Positions 54,508 through 61,440 of a stretch of DNA of 64,000 bases are shown one piece after another. A model generated the notes under the pieces. The model worked only from the letters and a program-made list of their open reading frames with translations, was not told the origin of the DNA and did not search any database. Positions within the stretch are counted from its first letter, which is position 1; each line of letters begins with the position of its first letter. The stretch covers positions 46,170 to 110,169 of the forward strand of contig CAKPJX010000003.1 in NCBI GenBank assembly GCA_934163035.1. The letters run 5' to 3'. Both the position numbers and the translations under genes were made by a program. This DNA is from an uncultured Bacilli bacterium. GTDB lineage: Bacteria; Bacillota_I; Bacilli_A; RF39; UBA660.

Positions 54508-55137
54508 ATGAAAAAGAGAAAATTAAAGTCATTTGTTATTCCAAGTACTATAGCCTTATTTATAATTGGAGCCATTTTCACTACTACAATTATAAGTAAG
54601 AAGGAAGACAGTAAAGAGCCACAAAACTTAACATATGTTTCAGAAGCAATAATAGAAGATGATGTAGCTGTTATTAACACTGACAAAAAAGTAATCTATC
54701 CATACACAGATCAATCTGTAGAAATAGGTAAATACTTTTATGACTATAAAGGTGAATCTTCTAAGCAGGAAAAATCAATAATTTATCATGATAATACATA
54801 CATGCAAAATTCAGGTATAGATTTTATAAATGCAAATGTTTTTGATGTTGTATCAGTCTTAGATGGAACAGTAACAGATGTAAAAGAAGATGAGAACTTA
54901 GGAAAAATAGTTGAAATAAAGCATGATAATGATTGCATTTCAATTTACCAAAGTCTATCTGAAGTAAGTGTAAAAAAAGGAGATACTGTTAATCAAGGTC
55001 AGATAATAGGAAAAAGTGGAACTAATGAATTAGATAAAGAAATGGGAAATCATTTACATTTTGAATTTTATACAAATGGACAAGTAGTTGATCCTACTCT
55101 TTACTTAGGAAAAGAATTAGCAAAAACAGGAGAGTAA
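54508..55137 (+). CDS. spoIIQ: Stage II sporulation protein Q
   Basis: 209 residues. A short basic N-terminus, one membrane segment (about 9-30) and a LytM/M23 domain. The first zinc His of HxGxD is replaced (QNSGIDF), while HLHFEF remains, as in Bacillus SpoIIQ, which is inactive as a peptidase and pairs with SpoIIIAH across the forespore membranes. Position before mbl is as in Bacillus. A possible sigma-F -10 (GGTAAAAAC, 54481-54489) follows GTATA, but the spacer is only 13 bp. Confidence 0.88.
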   Translation: MKKRKLKSFVIPSTIALFIIGAIFTTTIISKKEDSKEPQNLTYVSEAIIEDDVAVINTDKKVIYPYTDQSVEIGKYFYDYKGESSKQEKSIIYHDNTYMQNSGIDFINANVFDVVSVLDGTVTDVKEDENLGKIVEIKHDNDCISIYQSLSEVSVKKGDTVNQGQIIGKSGTNELDKEMGNHLHFEFYTNGQVVDPTLYLGKELAKTGE

Positions 55138-55154
55138 AAATTACTCTTTTTTTT
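55131..55154 (+). terminator. Terminator after spoIIQ
   Basis: AGAGTAA-AAA-TTACTCT then eight T, overlapping the stop. Confidence 0.8.
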
Positions 55155-55191
55155 AAATAATAAAATAATTAAATTGAGGGGAAGTGAATTA

Positions 55192-56184
55192 ATGATATCA
55201 AAAAATATAGGAATAGACTTAGGAACTGCTAATGTATTAATCTATGTTAAAGGTGAAGGTATAGTACTAAATGAGCCAAGTATCGTAGCTATTGAAAAAG
55301 AAACGAAAAAAGTGATAGCTGTCGGAGAAGAAGCCAGTAAAATGTTAGGCAAAACTCCGGAAAAAGTAAAAGCTATAAAACCAATGAAAGATGGAGTTAT
55401 AGCTGATTTTGAAATAGCTGAAATAATGCTAAATGAATTTATCAAAAAACTAAAAATAAACAATTTATTTAAAAGACCCAAAATTTTAATATGTTGTCCT
55501 TCAAACATAACACCAGTAGAAAGAAATGCTATAAAAGAAGCAGCCGAGAGAACAGGTGCAAGTAAGGTTTATATTGAAGAAGAAGCTAAAGTGGCAGCAA
55601 TTGGGGCAGGAATGAATATAGAAGAAGCAACTGCTAATATGATAATAGATATAGGTGGAGGAACAACAGATATAGCCGTATTATCACTAAATGGAATAGT
55701 ATTATCCTCATCAATAAAAGTATCAGGAGATACCTTTGATCATGATATCGTAAAATATATAAGAGAAAAATATAAGTTACTAATAGGTGAAAAAACAGCA
55801 GAAAATATTAAAATTAATTTTGCTAATGTATATAAAGCAGACAAAAAATTAAAATTCGAAGTAAAAGGAAGAGATCTAATAACAGGACTGCCAAGCACCA
55901 TAGAAGTAAATCAATCAGAAATAAAAGATGCTCTATCAAAAAGTGCAGCCAAAATAACCCAGGAGGTAATAAATGTTTTAGAACAGACTCCACCAGAACT
56001 ATCAGCCGATATAGTTGATAAAGGAATATTATTAACCGGAGGAGGTAGTCAGTTGAAGGGATTATCAGCTCTATTAAAAGAAAAGTTAAATGTTCCCATT
56101 TTACTAGCAACATCACCAATAACCTCAGTGGCAGATGGAACAGGAGTTCTTTTAGAAAAAATAAGAGATTTAAATGAGACCTAA
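55192..56184 (+). CDS. mbl: MreB-family cell-shape actin (Mbl-like)
   Basis: 330 residues. Phosphate 1 GIDLGTANVLIY (about 7-18), connect and phosphate 2 MIIDIGGGTTDIAVLSL (about 150-166), adenosine motif LLTGGGSQLKGL. Forms filaments that steer the elongation machinery. Follows spoIIQ, as Bacillus mbl does, so Mbl is favoured over MreB. GAGGGGAAGTG before the ATG fixes the start. Confidence 0.92.
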   Translation: MISKNIGIDLGTANVLIYVKGEGIVLNEPSIVAIEKETKKVIAVGEEASKMLGKTPEKVKAIKPMKDGVIADFEIAEIMLNEFIKKLKINNLFKRPKILICCPSNITPVERNAIKEAAERTGASKVYIEEEAKVAAIGAGMNIEEATANMIIDIGGGTTDIAVLSLNGIVLSSSIKVSGDTFDHDIVKYIREKYKLLIGEKTAENIKINFANVYKADKKLKFEVKGRDLITGLPSTIEVNQSEIKDALSKSAAKITQEVINVLEQTPPELSADIVDKGILLTGGGSQLKGLSALLKEKLNVPILLATSPITSVADGTGVLLEKIRDLNET

Positions 56185-56278
56185 TTATAATTAAAAAGTT
56201 GCTATTCTTTATAAAAAGTAATTTCTGTTTATAAAATAGCTTAAATTTGATATAATCTTATTAGAAAGAAGTGAGATT

Positions 56279-57367
56279 ATGAAATTACAGATACTAAATA
56301 TAAGTAAGATAGTTTTAGTAACATTTATATTCTCATCACTTATAATGATACTAATGAAAAAAATAGCTATCCACATTGGTGCTATAGACATGCCTAGAAG
56401 TGATGAGGGAAATAGACATATTCACAAAAAGCCAACACCGTTGCTCGGAGGAGTGGGAATATTTTTAAGTTTCCTATTTGGATACATGCTTTTTGGCGAG
56501 CAGAGTATAAAAATGAATTCAATACTAATTGGAAGCTTTATTATAATTCTAACAGGTATAATAGATGATATAAAATCAATAAGAGCTAGTCAAAAATTAA
56601 TAGGACAATTATGTGCCGCAGCAGTTATAGTTTTTTATGGAGGAATTTTATTAAATAATATTACTGCTTTTGGCTTTTCTATAGACTTTGGTATATGGTC
56701 ATACCCTATAACATTAATATTTATAGTAGCATGTACTAATATAATAAATCTAATTGATGGACTAGATGGCTTAAGTGGTGGAATAAGTAGTATATTCTAC
56801 TTAACAATAGGTATAATAAGTATTTATCAAGGCAGATATGATAGTCTAGTAATAATCTTAACATTTATAATGCTAGGATCTACTCTAGGGTTCTTAGTTC
56901 ACAATTTTTATCCTGCATCAATATTTGCTGGAGATTGTTCCATGTTTATGGGATTCATTATATCAGTAATTACCTTATTAGAATTTAAAGGACCAGCTTT
57001 AATATCATTCTTTATTCCAATAACAATTCTAGGTATTCCAATTCTTGACACATTGTTTGCTATAATAAGGAGATTACTAAAGAAAGAGCCCCCGTTTAAA
57101 GCAGATAAGCAACATTTACATCACCAATTACTTGGAATGAATTTTTCACAAAGAACAACAGTTTTAATAATATATGGCATAAACCTACTTTTTGCTTCAG
57201 CATCAATATTCTATACTATAAAGGATCCGGCAATTGGTAGAATAATATACATAATTATATTAATATTAGTATTATGGTTTGTATTTCATACATCAATAAT
57301 ATCTGATAAAAGTCCGCAAATAACAAAAAAGATAAAAAGTAAACTCAAAGTTAACAAAAGAAAATAA
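56279..57367 (+). CDS. tagO: Undecaprenyl-phosphate GlcNAc-1-P transferase (TagO/WecA)
   Basis: 362 residues, about ten membrane segments. GT4-family motifs: GIIDDIKSIRASQKLIGQ, NLIDGLDGLSGG, AGDCSMFMGF and the HIH-like ADKQHLHHQLL. Starts a wall polymer or glycan on the lipid carrier; MraY is less likely as the terminal motif is HLHH. No partner genes in the window. Terminator follows. Confidence 0.9.
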   Translation: MKLQILNISKIVLVTFIFSSLIMILMKKIAIHIGAIDMPRSDEGNRHIHKKPTPLLGGVGIFLSFLFGYMLFGEQSIKMNSILIGSFIIILTGIIDDIKSIRASQKLIGQLCAAAVIVFYGGILLNNITAFGFSIDFGIWSYPITLIFIVACTNIINLIDGLDGLSGGISSIFYLTIGIISIYQGRYDSLVIILTFIMLGSTLGFLVHNFYPASIFAGDCSMFMGFIISVITLLEFKGPALISFFIPITILGIPILDTLFAIIRRLLKKEPPFKADKQHLHHQLLGMNFSQRTTVLIIYGINLLFASASIFYTIKDPAIGRIIYIIILILVLWFVFHTSIISDKSPQITKKIKSKLKVNKRK

Positions 57368-57373
57368 TATATA

Positions 57374-57412
57374 AAAAAGGGACACAAAAAGCTAAGTGTT
57401 CTTTTATTTTAT
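57374..57412 (+). terminator. Terminator after tagO
   Basis: AAAAGGGACAC ... GTGTTCTTTTATTTT; stem of about 10 pairs with one or two G-U. Confidence 0.7.
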
Positions 57413-57433
57413 GAAAACACAATTGGAAAAATA

Positions 57434-57442
57434 TGGTAAAAT
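57434..57442 (+). promoter_or_regulatory. Extended -10 promoter of the regulator/kinase genes
   Basis: TGGTAAAAT with -10 TAAAAT at 57437-57442; the -35 is poor. Lies about 28 bases before the ATG. Confidence 0.45.
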
Positions 57443-57470
57443 TAAAACAAGTAGGTAGGGTGGCGAAATA

Positions 57471-58202
57471 ATGATAAATTTTGTAATTTGTGAAGACGAG
57501 GAGATCTTGTTGAAGAAATACTGCGTCGAAATTGAAAAGTTTATGATGAATTACGACATAGAATATAAGTTTCATACATACAGCGGCTATAATGATGCTT
57601 GGAAGAAGTACGCACAAACAGATGATGGATTTAAAGTATATTTATTGGATATTAGAACAGAAGAAGGCTCTGGTCTTGATGCAGCAAGACGGATAAGAGA
57701 AGAATATGATGACTGGGTATCAATGATTATAATAATATCATCATACTCAGAATATAAATATGAAGCACTAGGTAAAAGATTAATGCTGGTTGATTTCATT
57801 AATAAATTAGACAGGTGTGAATCTAAGTTAAGAGAATCATTATTAATATGTATTAAACACTATAATAACAGACATAAAGTCCTAAGATACACGTACAAAA
57901 ATACTGCATATAGTATAGAGCTAAGACACATATTGTATATTGAAAGAGAACCAGAAAGCAAAGTATGTAAAATTGTAACTATATATGGAACTTATCCAAT
58001 ACAAGGTACAATAAAAAGTGTGCTAAAGAATTTAGACAGTAGATTTTTTAAATCATGTAGAGGAACAATAGTAAATTCAGAACAAATAGTAAGTTATAAT
58101 AAAAAATTAAATAAGATAAAATTTAAAACAGGCGAAGAAACAGATTCAGTATCAAGAGACAACAAAAAGGAGGTAGTTAGACATGTTAGAGGGTTGCGTT
58201 AA
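57471..58202 (+). CDS. agrA: LytTR response regulator, AgrA-like
   Basis: 243 residues. Receiver domain with acidic pocket E8/D9/E10 and phospho-acceptor D60 (VYLLDIRTEEGSGL), then a LytTR DNA-binding domain (about 138-240; LRHILYIEREPES and FFKSCRGTIVNSEQI). Binds direct repeats upstream of target genes in the family. Overlaps the kinase gene by 20 bases, and the GGAGG for the kinase lies in its last codons. Part of a quorum-sensing locus with agrD and agrB on the other strand. Confidence 0.93.
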   Translation: MINFVICEDEEILLKKYCVEIEKFMMNYDIEYKFHTYSGYNDAWKKYAQTDDGFKVYLLDIRTEEGSGLDAARRIREEYDDWVSMIIIISSYSEYKYEALGKRLMLVDFINKLDRCESKLRESLLICIKHYNNRHKVLRYTYKNTAYSIELRHILYIEREPESKVCKIVTIYGTYPIQGTIKSVLKNLDSRFFKSCRGTIVNSEQIVSYNKKLNKIKFKTGEETDSVSRDNKKEVVRHVRGLR

Positions 58203-59490
58203 TTTTATAAACTTTATTATAATGGCGATATACGGTTTTCTAGTGATACAAAAAATAGCAGATAAGGAAACCAAATTATTTAGTTTTAAGACTATATCTT
58301 TACTTGTTCTAATGAGTTTTGTAAGTATTCTATTATATCAAGTGAAGTATAGCCCAATCTACACAATATCCATTTTTGTAATAAATATAATAATATATAA
58401 AGAAATATTTGATTTAAAAATAGAAGAATCATTAATAGCTTGCGGTATAGTATTCATACTGATTTTTATAAGTCAACTACTGTTATCACTGGTATTTGTT
58501 TCTAAAGTCTTGAGTTCAGAAGAAATAAGAAACAATCAAGGACTCTATTTGTTAACTAATATATTGACTGTGACAATTGGGTTAATAATCATAAATATTA
58601 AATTCTTCTATAAAAAACTAAAAAGAGCATATATAAATATTATTCGCAACAAGTCAATTTCAAATTTGTTATTTATCTTACTATTAATTATCGTTTTAAG
58701 TATACTAACATATAATGTAGCTATTGCACAAAAAGTAAATACACAATATGTAATTACATTAATTTCCATGGTAATATTTTTCGTTTTATCGTTTTTATTC
58801 CTAGAAAGTAAAAATAAATATAATGAATTAAGTGTAAACTATGATAGTCTATTCAACTATGTCCAAAACTTTGAAGATTGGATAGAAAAAGAGCAATTAA
58901 ATAGACATGAATATAAGAATCAATTAGCAGTAATTAGATGCTTAACAAAAGAGAAAAAGGTAAAAGACAAGATAGATGAAATATTAGAAGACAACATAAA
59001 TATAGAAGGAAGCGTAGTGAGTAAACTTAAATTTTTACCTAAAGGTGGTATAAAAGGATTAATGTACTATAAAGCAGCTATAGCACAAAAGAAAAAGATT
59101 AATTTAACAGTAGATGTAGATTTGGAATCAAAGTCTATTTTAAATAATTTATCTGAACAAGATGTAAGAGTATTATGTAAGTTGATAGGTATATACTTTG
59201 ATAATGCAATAGAGGCTGCCACTGAGACAAAAAAGAAGTCCGTTTTATTAGAAGTTTATGAAATTAAAGGCAAAGTGACTATTGTTTTATCCAATACTTT
59301 TAAGAAACATGATAATTTCAAAGATAGAAATAAAAAAGGAGTATCATCTAAAGGTGAAGGGCATGGAAATGGTTTGTATTTTGCTTCAAAATTAATATCA
59401 AGTAATAAATGGTTAGACACTAAACAAGAAATAATTGATAATTACTATATTCAACAATTAATTATATATGATAAGAAAAAAAGCAAGTAA
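58183..59490 (+). CDS. agrC: AgrC-like sensor histidine kinase
   Basis: 435 residues. Six or so membrane segments (about 5-205), then a coiled linker and the HPK10-type core: phospho-acceptor H242 in LNRHEYKNQL, N-box FDNAIEAATE and G-box KGEGHGNGLYFA of the GHKL ATPase. Predicted to bind the cyclic peptide made from agrD and phosphorylate the LytTR regulator. Start and ribosome-binding site lie inside agrA. Stops 38 bases before the end of agrD, convergent with it. Confidence 0.93.
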   Translation: MLEGCVNFINFIIMAIYGFLVIQKIADKETKLFSFKTISLLVLMSFVSILLYQVKYSPIYTISIFVINIIIYKEIFDLKIEESLIACGIVFILIFISQLLLSLVFVSKVLSSEEIRNNQGLYLLTNILTVTIGLIIINIKFFYKKLKRAYINIIRNKSISNLLFILLLIIVLSILTYNVAIAQKVNTQYVITLISMVIFFVLSFLFLESKNKYNELSVNYDSLFNYVQNFEDWIEKEQLNRHEYKNQLAVIRCLTKEKKVKDKIDEILEDNINIEGSVVSKLKFLPKGGIKGLMYYKAAIAQKKKINLTVDVDLESKSILNNLSEQDVRVLCKLIGIYFDNAIEAATETKKKSVLLEVYEIKGKVTIVLSNTFKKHDNFKDRNKKGVSSKGEGHGNGLYFASKLISSNKWLDTKQEIIDNYYIQQLIIYDKKKSK

Positions 59491-59513
59491 AAAAACAACC
59501 ACTAAGTGGTTGA
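59489..59513 (-). terminator. Terminator of agrBD
   Basis: Minus strand CAACCACT-T-AGTGGTTG then seven T. On the plus strand the following bases are A-rich, so it serves agrBD mainly. Confidence 0.8.
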
Positions 59514-59528
59514 AAAACTAAAATGTTT

Positions 59529-59651
59529 TTAGTCACATAATGCATCGATTGATTTAGGTTCATCATATAATACCCAAACGCAACCCATACTAGCAGAACT
59601 AGTAGCTAACATAGCAACAGCAGCAAGTATATAAGCAAAATATTTTTTCAT
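59529..59651 (-). CDS. agrD: AgrD-like cyclic lactone autoinducer precursor
   Basis: 40 residues, too short for ordinary gene finders. The N-terminal amphipathic/hydrophobic leader MKKYFAYILAAVAMLATSSA is followed by SMGCVWVLYDEPKSIDALCD. Family pattern is small-C-x-W-x-L-Y-(acidic/Gln)-E/P-P: Cys24 is the ring Cys, CVWVLY the likely ring, and DEPKSIDAL the acidic tail removed on export. AAAGGAG sits about eight bases before the ATG. Lies 46 bases downstream of agrB with a terminator after it. The exact mature peptide (5- or 6-residue ring) is inference. Confidence 0.85.
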   Translation of the reverse strand: MKKYFAYILAAVAMLATSSASMGCVWVLYDEPKSIDALCD

Positions 59652-59697
59652 ATAGTTTCTCCTTTCATCTTATATATCTTTAAATACTATACAGTAT

Positions 59698-60291
59698 TTA
59701 AGTCCTCTTAAAATTTTTATAATTATTATAAGGTTGTTTAAATACCTTATATAATAATGGATTAATTACAATTGCTTGCATCACAAGTGCCGATAAGAAC
59801 AATGGCTTCCATGATGGTACTATAAACATTAATCCAAAATATATTAAACCAATAATAACAGTAGATATCTTTCTAATTAGCCTTTTCCTTTTATTAGGTA
59901 AAGGTCTTTTTACTGTATCAGCAGGAGCAAACAATACATAACTAATGATAGACAAGCAACCAATAATTATTGCTACTATATTTGAAACTCCAAACCTTAA
60001 AAATAAACTTGGCATTAGAATAAAGTTAATCGTTGATAGTATTAAGCATTCCATACTCGTATTAGCATGAAATCCAAAACCTGTATATCTAATAATATTA
60101 AATAGTATTAGAATTATAATTACTTCTTTTAGCATTCCTAAAAGAAAAGCAATGCCAACAATTATAATTATTTTTGTCAGGGTAAGATATAACCCTTCTA
60201 AACCATAACGAATTTTTTCAAGATCACTCTTAGAAAAGTGCTGATACTTCATCAGATAATTAGTAGTAGAATTTATAACTTTTTCTTTCAT
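59698..60291 (-). CDS. agrB: AgrB-like peptide-processing protease
   Basis: 197 residues with about five or six membrane segments. Catalytic His and Cys of the family are in RYTGFGFHANTSMEC, seven residues apart as in staphylococcal H77/C84. Also the APADTVKRPLPNKRK loop conserved in AgrB. Cleaves the AgrD tail and forms the thiolactone. Transcribed opposite to agrAC, in one unit with agrD. A TATAAT lies 22 bases before the ATG and tandem Spo0A-type boxes about 85-100 bases before it. Confidence 0.94.
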   Translation of the reverse strand: MKEKVINSTTNYLMKYQHFSKSDLEKIRYGLEGLYLTLTKIIIIVGIAFLLGMLKEVIIILILFNIIRYTGFGFHANTSMECLILSTINFILMPSLFLRFGVSNIVAIIIGCLSIISYVLFAPADTVKRPLPNKRKRLIRKISTVIIGLIYFGLMFIVPSWKPLFLSALVMQAIVINPLLYKVFKQPYNNYKNFKRT

Positions 60292-60313
60292 ATTATCTGC
60301 ACCTCATGACTTA

Positions 60314-60319
60314 ATTATA
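60314..60319 (-). promoter_or_regulatory. Candidate -10 of agrBD
   Basis: Minus strand TATAAT, 22 bases before the agrB ATG, leaving a short leader with GAGGTG. The -35 is unclear, which would suit an activator-dependent promoter. Confidence 0.45.
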
Positions 60320-60376
60320 GGACATAAAATAAAAAAAATATGAAAAATCTGCCAAAAAATACTTCGTATTTGGAAA

Positions 60377-60393
60377 TGTCGAATTTTGTCGAA
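60377..60393 (+). promoter_or_regulatory. Tandem Spo0A-type boxes (0A boxes)
   Basis: TGTCGAATTTTGTCGAA: two perfect TGNCGAA boxes in the same orientation, 10 bp start to start, the spacing seen in the Bacillus abrB promoter (TGTCGAATAATGACGAA). Lies between divergent agrBD and csp, about 70-85 bp upstream of the probable agrBD start and about 85-100 upstream of the csp -10. Confidence 0.6.
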
Positions 60394-60470
60394 AAAGGAG
60401 TTATAAGTGTTAAAAATTACCGAAAATGATACAATTGGCGGAATTAACATGCACGTTCAAATTACTCTGT

Positions 60471-60476
60471 TACAAT
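60471..60476 (+). promoter_or_regulatory. Candidate -10 of csp
   Basis: TACAAT at 60471-60476, leaving about 45 bases of leader to the csp start. No good -35 at 17 bp. Confidence 0.4.
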
Positions 60477-60525
60477 ATAGATACCATTTCAAATAAATAT
60501 TGGTAGAATGTGAGGTGCTAGAAGT

Positions 60526-60747
60526 ATGATGATCGGACGCGTAAAATGGTTCAATAATGAAAAGGGCTATGGTTTTATTGAATATAAGGAGAATGAAGAT
60601 ATATTTGTTCATTATTCAGCAATTGAAATAGACGGTTACAAAACTTTATCTGAAGGCCAACTAGTAGAATTTAAGTTAGTAGAGACTAGCAAGGGTTATC
60701 AAGCTATTAATGTTAAGTTGGTTAAAGAAACTACTAAATCTAAATAG
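60526..60747 (+). CDS. Cold-shock domain protein
   Basis: 73 residues. RNP1 is KGYGFIEY (about 14-21) and RNP2 is DIFVHYSAI (about 25-33), an OB-fold single-strand nucleic-acid binder and RNA chaperone. Start is one of two adjacent ATG codons after GAGGTGCTAG. Monocistronic with its own terminator. The phosphate-binding IEYK replaces the more common IE-x-D ending. Confidence 0.95.
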   Translation: MMIGRVKWFNNEKGYGFIEYKENEDIFVHYSAIEIDGYKTLSEGQLVEFKLVETSKGYQAINVKLVKETTKSK

Positions 60748-60757
60748 TAGTTTTTTT
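60728..60757 (+). terminator. Terminator after csp
   Basis: AAACTACTA-AATCTAAA-TAGTAGTTT then more T. Confidence 0.8.
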
Positions 60758-60798
60758 CTTAATTATATGCTATAATCATAGTGTAAGGAGGAGATTAT

Positions 60799-61335
60799 AT
60801 GGAGATTGTAATTCATGGAGACAAACTAAAAGTTACTCAAGCTATGAACGATTATATAAAGGAAAAGTTAGGAAAATTAGATAAATACCTAAAAGATACG
60901 GATAGTGTTCGTGCAAATGTCATAGTAAAAGTAAAAAATCATGAACAAAAGGTAGAAATTACTATACCATTGAAATCGTACATTTTAAGAACTGAAGAGT
61001 CAAAAGAGGATTTTTATGCAGCTGTTGATAAAGCAACTGATAAATTAGAAAGACAAATAAGAAAGAATAAAACTAGAATAATGTCAAAGAAAAACAAAAT
61101 TGATTATGACTTTGCATTATCTGAAATAGAAGCTGCTGATGACTATAAAGAAGAAGACAGTAAGGTTATCAAAAGAAAAAAAATTGATATAAAGCCAATG
61201 GATGAAGAAGAAGCAATTTTGCAGATGGAACTATTGGGTCACCAATTCTATGTATATAAAGATAGCAATACTGATAAAATGGCTGTTGTCTATAAGAGAA
61301 ACGATGGCAACTATGGAGTTATTGAATCAGAATAG
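60799..61335 (+). CDS. hpf: Ribosome hibernation factor HPF, long form
   Basis: 178 residues. N-terminal S30AE domain (VIHGDKLKVTQAMNDYIKEK, about 4-95), linker, and the C-terminal dimerisation domain (about 122-175, KPMDEEEAILQMELLGHQFY). This long form makes 100S ribosome dimers in Gram-positive bacteria. TAAGGAGGAG before the ATG. The hpf-secA order is standard. Confidence 0.95.
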   Translation: MEIVIHGDKLKVTQAMNDYIKEKLGKLDKYLKDTDSVRANVIVKVKNHEQKVEITIPLKSYILRTEESKEDFYAAVDKATDKLERQIRKNKTRIMSKKNKIDYDFALSEIEAADDYKEEDSKVIKRKKIDIKPMDEEEAILQMELLGHQFYVYKDSNTDKMAVVYKRNDGNYGVIESE

Positions 61336-61440
61336 CATAAAATACCTACAAAATAGTATTATAAGAGGGAAAAAACTTTAATTAGCTTTCCTTCTTTATT
61401 TTTTTTTGGTACAATATGTAAATAGAGGAGCTGATATACA

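Noticed and set aside
60292..60525. LytTR/AgrA direct-repeat boxes upstream of agrBD
   Set aside because: I looked for paired 9-mers of the ACAGTTAAG or CCAGTTNTNCAC type about 12 bp apart and saw only weak partial matches.
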